This document shows positions 10,728-21,814 of a stretch of 64,000 nt of DNA, in pieces. The notes under the pieces are model-generated. The model was not told the origin of the DNA. It ran no database searches and worked only from the letters and a program-made list of their open reading frames with translations. The stretch's first letter is position 1, and each line of letters begins with the position of its first letter. This DNA is from Antilocapra americana (taxonomy: Eukaryota > Chordata > Mammalia > Artiodactyla > Antilocapridae): the NCBI GenBank assembly GCA_007570785.1, contig ML662442.1:61852217-61916216 (forward strand), written 5' to 3'. The translations under genes were made by a program, and so were the position numbers.

Positions 10728-12310
10728 TTCAGAAAACATTTATTAAATAGTAGGTTAGATATTGTGGATATAGGGATGAAAAATGTAATCTTAGTTCTCA
10801 AAAAGCTCACTGTGTAGAAAGCAACATAGATAAAAAAGCCAGTATTTAATTGTAGTGTGATGAGTAATATAACAGAGGAATTCACACAATATTTAAAGAT
10901 GAGAGCAGAGAGAGGCATTTTTTTAATACTGGAAATAATTTATTTTGTTGTCAAAGATGTTCTAAAGGCAGTTTTACTTGATGGGTTTCTTGAAGAAAAG
11001 AAGATACTAGCCAGAAGGAAATGTTTGTATGTGTGTGCATGCCTATAGGATGAGTATTTCAAATAGAGAAAATATCATGTGCAAAGATATTAAGACATAA
11101 AATAGCCTTTTATCATCTGTAGCTCTGTGCAGTATTATGTTTAGTGATCATTGATGAGAAGCTGGGGGAGATCAACAGGAGCCAGATCATCAAGAGCCTT
11201 ATGAAACATGCTGAACAAATGACTCTTTATTCTAAAGATAATATGGACCCACTAAAGAATCTTATGCAATATAGTTTTTTCCTTTCTTTCTTTTTAAAAT
11301 ACACACCCTTTTTCAATATGCATAGAAATAATGTGGCTTTCTTTAAAAGATCTTAAGTTCAACATAAAAATTATTACTCTCCAGTAAGATTTTCCAAATT
11401 ACTTTATCAGTAATATGATTTGTTTAACTAAAGAAGAGTCTCTTTTACCTTACTCCTTCCCTAACATTTATATAGGCTTTTAGTTGCTCAGTTAAGAATA
11501 ACAACTTTGGATCAGTATGAAATGGGGATTGAAAAGTTTCAGAATAAACTTGGGAGGTTTGTTAGGAGGCTGTTGGGGATTGCAAGTAAGAGGTGATGAA
11601 TGTCTGAGCCAAAGTAGCAGTGGTAGGAACTAAGAGAATGGGGTTGGTGAAAGAGCTACTAAAGAGGTTAAATCATTAGGACAGGATGAAAAATTAAATA
11701 GTGGATGGAAATGACAGAATGGGTAAAGTTGATTGCTCAGTTTCTGGCTCATCCTAATAGTTAGGTAATGATCCACATCAGAGGATTTTGACAGAATGGG
11801 TATGTAAGGGAAAAATGGTGAGTTCAGTTGGGGATCTATTGCTTTAGAGATGAATGATGTATAATAAGCATATGGATATATGGGTTGGAGCTTAGGATAG
11901 AGATCTGAGAGACAAATATAGATTTGAAACTCATTGCTGAACAGATGGTAGTTGAAATCACAAGATTGGTTGTTTCATGACAAAGGGTTAATAGGAATCA
12001 GAAGTGTATAAATGAAGAAAATCTGGGTAAAAACTGTATTTACAGGGAAGAGGAGGATGAGGAAACTTAAGGGAAGCTAAGAAAGAGTACCACAGAAGAA
12101 TAAATTCAAGATAGAAGAATCTTGGAAGATAATTGAAATAATTTCAAGGTAGAAGAAATAGTCACCATGTTAAAAGTGGCTGAGAGGTCAAGTAAGACCT
12201 ACAAGTGTTCATTCAGTTTAAAAGTTGAAAAGTCAGGGGTGGCTGTTGTTTGTGAGAATTCAGGTGACATTTTAAGGATTTTTGTTAAGCAAAAGGACTT
12301 CTCTTGGAAG
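10728..12310 (-). mobile_element. Long decayed L2 (CR1-clade) LINE, antisense
   Basis: Landmarks of the L2 3' half occur in reverse-complement order. They include the terminal 'CATTTATTAAATAG ... GTGGATATAGGGATG' block near 10730, 'GAGCCAGATCATCAAGAGCC' near 11180, 'TTAGGAGGCTGTTGGGGATT' near 11560, 'GGTTGGAGCTTAGGATAGAG' near 11885 and 'GGCTGAGAGGTCAAGTAAGA' near 12180. The last lies in what was the reverse-transcriptase frame on the minus strand, now shattered by stops. The combination and order are stronger than any single match. Confidence 0.65.
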
Positions 12311-12632
12311 GATAAAAACAAATCAGTTAAAACCCACTCGGATACCATGAAATTAATTACTTAGTTTTCTAAATGTTACAGAATCTTTGGTCTTTTGGTT
12401 TAAAAAAAAAGGAAATGAGTTGTATTTGCTGCTTCGACATCCTTAATAATTCAGAGAATTGTTGATTTTAGTAAACCATATAATCAAAATGACAAAATTG
12501 GCCTCTCAGATTCTGTTTCTTTTCATGGTGTGAGTTTGTCTTTCTTTTATTAATTTAAATAGTAATTCTCGATGTTATTTTCTAGACTAGCCTTAATGGT
12601 TCTAAATTCATAATGTAGGTATGATGTGAAAT
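12311..12632. other. Unassigned sequence
   Basis: AT-rich, with no gene; it may include the outer edge of the L2 element to its left. Confidence 0.4.
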
Positions 12633-13602
12633 TTTTTCTAGCTGTACTGAGAAATAATTGATGTATAACATTGTGTAAGTTTAAGGTGTACAGCATGATA
12701 ATTCATCTCATATAGTTACCTTTTTTTTTGTGATAGAAGTTTTAAGATACTCTGAGTAACTTTCAAGTGTATAATATGGCATTATTAACTATAGTCACCA
12801 TGCCATACGTTAGATCACCAGAACTTAGTCACTGATAACTGGAAATTTTTATCCTTTGTCTGCCTTCACTTTCACCTTCATTTCCCCTACCCTCCTCAAC
12901 TCTAGCAGCCACCAATTTCCGCCCTCCCCTCCCCCCTTTTTTTTAAGATTCCACATGTAAATGAGCTCATACAATATTTTCTTTCTCTGACTTTTAGAAC
13001 TAAGCATAATGCCCATAGGTTCCATCTATGTTGTTGCAAATGGGATTTTTTTTCTTTGACTGAATAATATTCATTTTATATAAAGTTGAACCTGGAACAA
13101 GCCAGGGGTTAAGGATGCTGATTTTCCAGGCACTTGGCACTGTGTCCCTAGTGCTGCATCTTTGAATTTAACCAGTTGTGGATCGTGTAGTATTGTATTA
13201 TGTATTCATTGAAAGTAATTTGCATATACATGGACCTGCACAGCTGAAACCTATGTTGCTCAAGGGTCAACTGTAAATACTACATTTTCTTTATCCATTC
13301 ATCCATCCATAGTTACTTAGGTTGTTTCCTTGACTATTGTAAATAATGTTTCAGTGAACATAGGAATGCATTTATCTCTTGGAAATAGTGATTTCATTGT
13401 GTTTGGGTATGCCCAGAAGTGAAATTTCTGGATCATATGATAGTTCTGTTTTTAATTTTTTGAGGCAACTCTATACCATTTTCCACAGTGACTATACCAA
13501 TTTACAGTCCCATCAAAGGGGACAAGGATTTCCTTTTCTGTATCTCCTCACCAGTATTTATCTTCTATCTTTTTAATAATAGCCATTCTAACAGATCATT
13601 AT
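12633..13602 (-). mobile_element. L1 (L1MA/L1MB-type) 3' end, antisense, interrupted
   Basis: The reverse complement of a mammalian L1 tail is clear: 'TGAGAAATAATTGATGTATA', 'TTATTAACTATAGTCACCAT', 'TCCACATGTAAATGAGCTC', 'TAAGCATAATGCCCATAGG', 'TTTATCCATTCATCCATCC', and 'CAATTTACAGTCCCATC'. The end of ORF2 is at the right and the 3' UTR at the left. A small DNA transposon splits it at about 13083-13273. A (TG)n tract (13608-13622) lies just past the right end. Confidence 0.85.
13083..13273. mobile_element. MER8/Tigger-type miniature DNA transposon
   Basis: The left end AAGTTGAACC and the right end GGGTCAACTG are inverted copies close to the CAGTTGAACC-type termini of Tigger2/MER8 elements. 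The next 25 bases on the left ('AAGCCAGGGGTTAAGG') resemble the family's subterminal sequence. TA dinucleotides flank both ends. The host L1 reads continuously across the site once the segment is skipped (..AATATTCATTTTA / AATACTACATTTTC..). At about 190 bp it has no transposase and is a deletion derivative. Confidence 0.75.
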
Positions 13603-14946
13603 ATATATGTGTGTGTGTGTGTAAAATTTAACATTGACATGAAGAATTCAAGACAGTATTTAATTTTTTTTTTTAATCCATAGAATCTCTCAAGAAGAGA
13701 GACTTCCCCAGGTTAATAAATAAACTAAAAGCATCAAGGAAAATTTATGCCCTGAGCTGGATTGGTTTCTAACTGATTCAGGTTTTCCAGTTTAACCCTT
13801 AAATATGGGAAACACTGTGTATGAAGTTGTATTTGGTGACAATGAAGACTGGAGAGAGGAGAGAATACAAATACTTAATTGTATTACTTAACAGTACTGT
13901 TGTAAACAGCAGGTCAATTTCTATTTCAAAGAGAGTGATAAAAGCTCAATATAGCCTTGGGCAGTAAAGGAGAGCAGAGAATGTACTGAACCGGATGCCA
14001 AAGATGAAATGTTATGAGAGAGAACTGATGAAAAATGGCAGCAGGAATACCATTTTGGGCCTAGGGAAGGCTGGAATATTTCTTTTATTTTTTTCTCATT
14101 TTGCCTCTTCTAATTATGTTTCATTTAAATATCTCTCGTGAAATTTGAAATCAATGTCAAAAAGAACATTGGTATACAACTTATAATACAAATCTCAGTA
14201 CATATTAAAGAACATAGTTAATAATTTTTCCAAGTAGATAATTGATAAGAAATATTTTCCAGGAGGCTAGTTAAACTTCAGCTACCCAAGGTGTTGGGGA
14301 AAGAGCCTCAGGCGGCCTGCTCAGGAGATGGTCACACTGCAGTCCACGTGTGTCTTACACTTGGTGACACATGTGAAAACTCACAGGACGAAGCAGTGCC
14401 ACCAAGGCTGGGATATTTCCAAAAGACTATTCACTTACTGAAACAGGAGTGTGTGAATTGTGTTTTCCTAGATATATAGGACCTGCAGTTTAGGTAGTTA
14501 AGAATTTCAGAGATGTTAAATTGATTGTTTATTTCATTCGAAGTCAATGCAAATGTTTTTAAATAAATAGAAATCTTCTGCAATTGAAAGAAAAGTTCCA
14601 TAAAGTATAATACTTCCTAAGTCAAGGTCTCCTTAGTGAACATGTGGTTGTGTTCTTCCACAGTTGTTGACAGCAAGGGACAAAGACAAGACTGATAAAG
14701 AGAATTTCTTTTAATAAATTTAGCAGAGCTGGTTGGAACTGTTGGCCTTCAGAACATCCACAGAGCTGTGATGTCCTCTAATCCAGTTTGTGAGAAGAGG
14801 TCCTGACCATAGTGTGATTCCTTTTTCATTCTTGCATTCCCTATCAGTGCTAACTCTGAGTCATTATTTTGACTTTTTTAAAGTATGCCTTCATTTCTTA
14901 AGAATTAGAAAATAAAGAAAAACTTGAAGAATAAAATATAAATTGG
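13603..14946. other. Unassigned stretch
   Basis: About 1.3 kb after a short (TG)n tract, without recognised genes. The open frame at 14291-14479 is not supported by any domain. AT-rich except for a moderately GC-rich patch around 14290-14420. Confidence 0.45.
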
Positions 14947-15162
14947 TCTTGTGACTTCCCTGGTAGCTCAGTTGGTGAAGAATCCGCCTGAAATGCAGGA
15001 GACCCAGGTTCGATCCCTGGGTGGAGAAGATCCTCTGGAAAAGGAAATGGCAATGTGCTCCAGTATTCTTGCCTGGAAAATCCATGGACAGAGGAGCCTG
15101 GTGGGTTACTGTCCATGGGGTCTCAAAGAGTCGGACCCAACTTAGTGACTGAACTGCTACCC
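14947..15162 (+). mobile_element. Bov-tA SINE, sense (first of a head-to-tail pair)
   Basis: The tRNA-like head is 'ACTTCCCTGGTAGCTCAG', with a well-kept box B region 'GGTTCGATCCCTGGG'. The Bov-A body follows, with 'TCCAGTATTCTTGCCTGG' and 'AAAGAGTCGGACCCAAC'. Another Bov-tA in the same orientation follows within about 10 bp. Confidence 0.92.
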
Positions 15163-15168
15163 CTATTG

Positions 15169-15388
15169 GGGGCTTCACAGGTGGCACTAGTTGTAAAGAA
15201 CCCACCTACCAAGGCAGGAGACATAAGAGATGTGGGTTGGATCCCTGGGTTGGGAAAATACCCTGGAGAAGGGCATGGCAACCCACTCCAGTATTCTTGC
15301 CTGGAGAATCCCATGGACAGAGGAACCTGTTGGGCAGTTTATAGGGCTGCACAGAGTCAGACACGACTGAAGCAATTTAGCATGCTCA
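15169..15388 (+). mobile_element. Bov-tA SINE, sense (second of the pair)
   Basis: 'GGGGGCTTCACAGGTGGC' begins the head, and 'CAACCCACTCCAGTATTCTT' marks the body. It ends with 'CAGACACGACTGAAGC'. The head differs from its neighbour's (GGCACTAG variant with a 9-10 bp insertion before the box B-like part), so the two are different subfamily members and not a local duplication. Confidence 0.92.
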
Positions 15389-15548
15389 CAACTGACTACA
15401 CATCTCAGTTAGTCTCCTTGCCTCGTTGCTTCCTTTGCTCTTTTGTAATCTATCTGGCAGAATAAAGCTACCTTTTTTTGAGCCATGTCACTTTTCCAAA
15501 ATCTTAAATTTGCTTTGAAATCAAATATACTGAAGGTAGAATCATATA
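15389..15548. other. Short unassigned spacer
   Basis: AT-rich spacer between the SINE pair and the antisense BovB; nothing recognised. Confidence 0.5.
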
Positions 15549-16678
15549 TTGTTGTTGTTGTTCAGTTACTAAGTTGTGTCAGACTCGGTGACCCTATGGA
15601 CTACAGCATGCCAGGCTCCCCTGTCCTTCACTATCTCTTGGAGTTGGCTCAAATTAATGCCCATTAAGCCAGTGATGTTGTCTAACCATCTCATCCTCTG
15701 CCACCCTCTTCTCCTCTTGCCTTCAGTCATTCCCAGCCTCAGGGTCTTTTCCAGTGAGTCAGCTCTTTGCATCATGTGGCCAAAGTATCAGAGCTTCAGC
15801 TTCAGCATCGGTCCTTCCAGTGGATATTCAGGATTGATTTCCTCTAGAATTGACTGATTTGAGGAAATTTGATTCTCCTTGCTGTCCAAAGAAGTCTCAA
15901 GAGCCTTCTCCAGCACAACAGTTCAAAAGCATCAATTCTTCTGTACTCAGCCTTCTTTATTATGGTCCACTTCTCACATCTGTACATGACTACTGGAAAA
16001 ACCACAGCTTTGACTATACGGACCTTTGTCGGCAAAGTGATAACTCTGCTTTTTAATACGCTGTCTAGGTTTGTCATAGCTTTCCTCCCAAGAAGGAAGC
16101 ATTTTTATTTCTGCAGTGGCTGCAGTCACTATCCAAAGTGATTTTGGAGCCCAAGAAAATAAAATGTCTCTGTTTTCACTTTTTTCCATCTATTTGCCAT
16201 GAAGTGATGGGACTGGATGCCATCATGTTAGTTTTTTGAATGCTGTGTTTTAAGCCAGCCTTTTCACTCTCTCCTCTTTCACCCTGATCAAGAAGCTCTT
16301 TAATCCCTTTTCGCTTTCTGCCATTAGAGTAGTATCATCTGCATATCTGAGGTTATTGATATTTCTTCTGGCAATCTCAATTCCAGCTTGCGATACATCT
16401 AATCTGGCATTTCTCATGATGTACTCTGCATAGAAGTTAAGTAAACCAAGTGATAATATATAGCCTGATGTACTCCTTTCTCAATTTGGAACTAGTTGAT
16501 TGTTCCAAGTCTATTTCTAGCTGTTGTTTCTTAACTTTTTTACAGGTTTCTCAAGAGATAGATAAGGTGGTCTGGTATTCTCATCTCTTTAAGAATTTTC
16601 CACAGTTTGTTGTAATCCACACAGTCAAAGTCTTTAGCATAGTCAGTGAAGCAGAAGTAGATGTTTTTTGGAATTCCT
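15549..16678 (-). mobile_element. BovB (RTE) LINE 3' part, antisense
   Basis: On the minus strand this is the 3' third of BovB. The RT catalytic box reads YADDTTLM at 16345-16322 and still contains both aspartates. The conserved post-RT region follows ('CTGACTCACTGGAAAAGACC' near 15755), then the 3' tail at the (GTT)n on the left. Stops and shifts break the frame; the longest open piece is 77 codons (15844-16077). BovB encodes an endonuclease-reverse transcriptase that also moves Bov-A and Bov-tA. It is 5'-truncated at about 16678. Confidence 0.93.
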
Positions 16679-17548
16679 TTGAAGTATTTTGACCCTCAAA
16701 TTCCCTGGTTTTATATGCTTTTAAAGATATGGAGAAACTTGGAATTTGTGTCATAGCTGTTCGGAAATAAAAAATATGAATGAAAAAGTTTCAAAATAAA
16801 TTAGAGGGTAAACTAGATAGTTAAAAAACTGTTAAATATGTAATAGGGAGAGAGAAAGAGAGAAACCAGAAAGTTTGAGTTTGTGCATTTGGTTGTCCTT
16901 CATGTTAGATTATCTTCATGCTAATTATTCTTTGTGCATATCTAAAAGTTCTTCTTAAGTTGTACATAAGAATAATTTTTGAGTTCTGTTGGTTGCTTAC
17001 CACATAGTCATAAAGCTATTTCTAATTACTTTCAGGGATGCTAAAAATGGAGTTCTAAGCAAATCTGGGTGTATTCTCTTGTGATGGCTGGACCAGTCAG
17101 AATTTTTGTGAGGTTAATATTCAGCATAAGAAAATTTGGCTTTACTTGATTTAATAGCAAATTTAACCAAGGTCCAGTTTAGAAAATTCCAGACCTCACC
17201 ATTGATGCACAGAGAAGATCCTGGAACAATCCATTTGAATAGCAGACTAGCATAGTGATTGTGCCTGGAGTTCACAGTCCAACAAACAACTAGTAAGGTT
17301 GTATCACAAAGCCGAAATCAGCAATAAAAAAAAAAAAAACAAATCCAGGTGACTATGCCAGGGTCAAGTATGATAGTGGTCATAAGCAGCATAAATGATG
17401 GCACCAAAGTTTGAGGGCCAATTGGGCAGAAACATGTGAGTAAGGGACATGTTTCCCTCCTTTTCCCTTAACTTCTTTACTCTTTCCCTTTCTTTTACAA
17501 AAACCATCTCTACTATGTGTCCTGTGATAAGTACTTATAGTGATGAAT

Positions 17549-17597
<49 letters not shown>

Positions 17598-17666
17598 CTA
17601 AAGAAAGTTCTCAGACCATGTGTGTTGGGATCATAGGTTAATATTTGTCTTGACTTAATTTATCTT
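16679..17666. repeat. Unassigned stretch with (TG)n microsatellite
   Basis: No gene seen. A perfect TG run of about 43 bp lies at 17552-17594, long enough to be polymorphic. An A13 run is at about 17327-17339. Confidence 0.6.
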
Positions 17667-17875
17667 GGGGCTTCCCTGGTGGCTCAGTGGTAGAGAATCT
17701 ATCTGCCAATGCAGGAGATGTGGATTTGATCCCTGGTCTGGGTAGACCCCCTGGAGAAGGAAATGACAACCCACTCCAGGACTCTTGCCTGGAGAACTCC
17801 ATGGAGCCTGGTGTGATACAGTCCATGGGATCTCAAAGAGTTGGACACAACCTAGCAACTGAACAGCAACAGCAG
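17667..17875 (+). mobile_element. Bov-tA SINE, sense
   Basis: Begins 'GGGGCTTCCCTGGTGGCTC' and ends in an (AACAGC)n-like tail. The body is shortened near 17800 ('CTCCATGGAGCCTGGTG' lacks the usual GGACAGAG). Box B has drifted to GATTTGATCCC. Confidence 0.92.
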
Positions 17876-18776
17876 GTCTATCTCAAGTATTCACCATTTG
17901 CAGTATTTCAATTGTCACAAAGTAAAATATGAATCTGATGCTGTACACATGACTCAAGTTGTAGAGAATTATGTCCTAATGGGAAGAAACCCCACTCCTG
18001 ACCTCAGAACTGAGTTGACTATTCTAATCAATGTTATGTGTGTAGCTCATGGTGTTATACAGTAAAATTCGCTTGGAATAGTGGTGCTAAGAGACTTGGA
18101 TAATAGCCACATATAGACTTAGTAATAAAGCAAGAGAAATTCATGATGAACGTTTAAGGGAGAGGACATGATTTTTCTTGTAGTACAGCTGAATCGTTGC
18201 TATTATTAAGAAACATTACAGTGAAATTTTATAGAATTACACAAAGCATATTGAACTATTATAATAGTATGAAGTATGATACTATACTAGTACTTTGAGA
18301 GAATATATGCTTAGACTTAAAATATATTGTATTTCAAGTTGAACTTCATGACAGCTGAATAAGGGATATGATACTGCCTTTTAATAAGCTAATTCCTTCC
18401 CGATTTTAAGAGTGACAAAAGGTCAGCCCTTTGAGATTGCATAGCACACACTTGTAAGAAATCTTTATAAATCATCCCTATGTTCAAGTGCAAGGCAACT
18501 ATAATACAACTCTATGCATTAAACCAAAAGTGCCTTTCAAAATAGGGAAGAAAGAAGCAAAATATTCACAGTAGCAGTTTGTTGAGTGCCTTATGGAATA
18601 GAAAAATAACGTTGGTGATTTCTTATTGGCAAGGTTTGGATAAGGTAGAAATTTATTCATTGAAGGATACCAACCATGTAGAACGTTTCTCATTTGGATG
18701 TGAATATCTGTGCCATCTGTTCAGTTCTGGGTACCAGGTCAATTTACCTTATCCCAAATTTCAGAAAATGTAAACT
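17876..18776. other. Unassigned AT-rich stretch
   Basis: No gene or named repeat is seen in this 0.9 kb; open frames of about 64 codons on both strands lack domains. Confidence 0.45.
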
Positions 18777-18791
18777 ACACAGCATGGCACT

Positions 18792-19019
18792 CTGTGTGCC
18801 ATGGGCTTCCCAGGTGGCTCAGATGGTAAAATATCTGCCTGCAATTTGGGAGACCCTGGTTCTATCCCTGAATTGGGAAGATGCCCTGGAGAAGGGAACA
18901 GCAACCCACTCCGGTATTCCTGCCTAGAGAATCCCATGGGCAGAGGAGCCTGGTGGACTACAGTCCATGGAATCCTGAGGAGTTGGACATGACTGAGCGA
19001 CTAAGACTTTCACTTTCAC
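18792..19019 (+). mobile_element. Bov-tA SINE, sense, with perfect 15-bp target duplication
   Basis: The flanks ACACAGCATGGCACT at 18777-18791 and 19020-19034 are identical. The SINE head GGGCTTCCCAGGTGGC begins at 18803, so 11 extra bases (18792-18802) lie between the duplication and the usual 5' end. They were probably added by read-through or during first-strand completion. The tail is (CTTTCA)n-like rather than poly(A). Confidence 0.94.
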
Positions 19020-19226
19020 ACACAGCATGGCACTAATGGATGTGTTTTAGAGAGGGGTTACCTGAACTTTGGAACATTTCTGAATGTTCGGTGAAGAGAG
19101 ATGAGAAATCACACATGCCCCACCTGAAACTAATACAGAACCTGGGTAGGTTGGTAGTTGGTGTTGTTGGGTGATCAGAGCTTGGAATCTACCCTCAAAT
19201 GTCAAAGGGGATTCAGAGATATTTTT

Positions 19227-19397
19227 TTCAAACTTTAAACATTTTATTTCATATTGAAGTATAGCTGATTAACAATGTTATGATAGTTTCAGGTGAACAG
19301 TGAAAGGCCTCAGCCAGACATATGCATCTATCCATTTTCACCTCAACCCCTCTCCCATCCAGGCTGGCATATAACATTGAGTAGACTTTCTTGAAAG
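19227..19397 (-). mobile_element. Short L1 3' end, antisense
   Basis: 'GTATAGCTGATTAACAATGT' and 'GTTTCAGGTGAACAGTGAAA' are the complement of the ruminant L1 3' UTR. A T-rich run sits at the left (the poly(A) side). GATATTTTT occurs at both flanks (19218-19226, 19398-19406) and may be the target duplication. Confidence 0.7.
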
Positions 19398-19506
19398 GAT
19401 ATTTTTCTAACAAAATTCCAGTTAAAGGGGGATGACAATAAGAATATAAATATACTGTTTTTTGAATGGCAAGTTATTAAAAATTAGCTAACATTAATTA
19501 GTACTT

Positions 19507-20343
19507 AGTTATGACCAAACTCGTAGAAGGCAATGGCAACCCACTCCAGTACTCTTGCCTGGAAAATCCCATGGATGAAGGAGCCTGGTAGGCTGCAGTC
19601 CATGTGGTCGTGAAGAGTCGGACATGACTGAGTGACTTCACTTTCACTTTTCACTTTCATGCATTGGAGAAGGAAATGGCCACCCACTCCATTGTTCTTG
19701 CCTGGAGAATCCCAGGGATGGGGGAGCCTGGTGGGCTGCCATCTATGGGGTCGCACAGAGTCAGACATGACTGAAGTGAGTTAGCAGCAGCAGAAGCAGG
19801 AATGACTAACCTCAACAGCATATTGGAAAGCAGAGACATTACTTTGTCAACAAAGGTCCGTCTGGTAAAGGCTACTGTTTTTTCCAGTGGTCATAAATGG
19901 ATGTGAGAGTTGGACTATAAAGAAAGCTGAGTGCAGAAGAATTGATGCTTTTGAACTATGGTGGTGGAGAAGATTCTTGAGAGTCCCTTGGACTGCAAGG
20001 AGATCCAACAAGTCCATACTAAAGGAAATCAGTCCTGAATATTCACTGGAAAGACTGATGCTGAAGTTGAAACTCCAATACTTTGGCCACCTGATGCGAA
20101 GAGCTGACTCATTGGAAAAGACCCTGATCCTGGGAAAGATTGAGGGCAGGAGGAGAAGGGGATGACAGAGGATGAGATGGTTGGATGGCATCACTGACTC
20201 AATGGACATGGGTTTGGGTGGGCTCCGAGAGTTGGTGATGAACAGGGAGGCCTGGCGTGCTGCGATTCATGCAAAGAGTTGCAAGAGTTGCAAAGAGTTG
20301 CAAAGTGTCGGACACAACTGAGCTACTGAACTGAACTGAACTG
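19507..20343 (+). mobile_element. 5'-truncated BovB, sense, carrying a nested Bov-A2
   Basis: The BovB portion is 19507-19522 plus 19802-20343. It includes 'GAGAGTTGGACTATAAAGAA', 'GGCCACCTGATGCGAAGAGC' and the tail (ACTGA)n, and encodes the post-RT C-terminus (open for 92 codons at 19887-20165). The 11-bp duplication AATTAGTACTT at 19496-19506 and 20344-20354 bounds the whole unit. Near the 3' end the GCAAAGAGTT word is repeated about 3.5 times (20271-20305) where other copies have it once. Confidence 0.93.
19523..19801 (+). mobile_element. Bov-A2 SINE nested near the 5' edge of a BovB
   Basis: It is a dimer of Bov-A monomers, with a (CTTTCA)n link near 19635-19660 and a (CAG)n tail. Its own duplication is imperfect: ATGACCAAACTC at 19511-19522 and ATGACTAACCTC at 19802-19813. 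Both match the BovB word around the insertion point. The SINE is therefore younger than the BovB it sits in. Confidence 0.9.
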
Positions 20344-20433
20344 AATTAGTACTTTATGTCGGGGACTATACTAAGTCAATGATATATATGGTTTCATTTA
20401 CTGTGTGTCAGGAGTCTTAAAAGTTTTATCTTT

Positions 20434-20884
20434 CTTGATCTAGTATTTCTACATCTAGGTTCTTATACAATAGTAATAATCAATGATCTGTATAAAGAAT
20501 TATGCACTAAGATATTTGCTGAAGCATTTTTTAAAAGATAGCATAGAATCTAAAACAAATGTCCAACAGTGAGGAATACTTAGGTGATGTCACATGATAA
20601 GGCATTATGCACTCATTGGAATAATGTTGCAAAGAATACTCATAAAATTGGAAAATGATCTTCATGCAATATTAAGGGAAAAATCAAAATAAGAGGCAAA
20701 ACAATATATGTATAACAACTTTAATATTACAATAAATGTGTATGTTTATAAAAAGGAATTACAGCAAAAAATTAATTATGGTTTATCTGATGGGAATTAT
20801 GAATAATTTTTATGTCTTTTAAAATGCATATCTGCACTTTTCAAATTTTCCATGTATTTACATTAAGTTTATAATTAGAAAAAC
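20434..20884 (+). mobile_element. Old L1 (L1M-type) 3' fragment, sense
   Basis: 'AATGTCCAACAGTGAGG', 'GGCATTATGCACTCATTGGA' and a terminal 'TTTTCAAATTTTCCATGTA' correspond in order to the end of L1MB/L1MC elements, with strong divergence. Confidence 0.65.
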
Positions 20885-21814
20885 AAGCTTAGAATGTTTC
20901 TGACAATATAATTCCTGGTTTCTCTACAGGAAGATTCCTTTCATCTCGTTTCCTCCCCAGCTACCTTGTCAGTGAGATCTCCTACTCATATTACAATTCC
21001 TTGGACTAACTTTTGGATCTCTAGGTATTTTATTCTGACCTTTGAGCGCTTAGCTTTTCTCTCTTTTAAGAAACCACTCCCCATAGGAGGCTGTTGATTA
21101 TGGGCACCTCCCTTGAATGAAAGGATCTTCAGCTTGAAATGTTAAACTATACCATTCTACCTTTAGCTATTCACTGACATGCTGGCAGGCGTCATGCCTT
21201 ATTGAAGTTACTCTGTTAGAACTTCTAGGGCATATATTGAATGTCTTAAAAAGTACTTGAAATTTTGGTATGTTAGTGGGAAATATTTTATAGTCCTCAG
21301 AGACTTTGCCATCCTTTTCTACACACCTGCCTGCCTAGTTTGAAGACTACTGGTAAGACAAGAATGTTTTCATGAAAGGCTTTGGGATTCCTGGGTAAAA
21401 CTAAGGAACTTTGGGATTAAAAGTCAGTGACTGGTCATAGATCTTGGAAGATTATGGGGAGTAACGAAATAAGTGATAAAAAGGAATACAGAGAGAGTTA
21501 AAGGTAGCCTTTAATATAATAACTATTTTATTAATCAAAAGAATAAACATTATTTTCAGAGAATAGATAAAACTAGAGAAGACATTTGAAGGAGGTAAAG
21601 AAATCATTCTAACATAGTTTAGGGACATGTGCCCCATCTTGGAACAAATATTCAAGGTTGATAAGGAATATTAAAAGAACAATATAGATATTATATAAAT
21701 GAAGATTGAGATACTTGATATTAACTCTTTAACAAGATAAATTGTGAACATTTCTTCCAAGGATCCAAAGAAGTAAAATTACTTATGGCCCAGGCCCTCT
21801 GTGGCAGATATCAT
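20885..21814. other. Unassigned stretch
   Basis: About 0.9 kb with no gene or named repeat recognised. Confidence 0.45.

Noticed and set aside
14965..15020. tRNA gene
   Set aside because: The box A/B-like sequence belongs to the tRNA-derived head of a Bov-tA SINE; no acceptor stem closes. The same holds for the other SINE heads.
17552..17594. (TG)n tract as a regulatory Z-DNA site
   Set aside because: A common microsatellite; nothing nearby indicates a promoter.
19507..20343. A SINE-LINE chimera made by template switching
   Set aside because: The Bov-A2 has its own imperfect duplication within BovB sequence on both sides, so sequential insertion is simpler.
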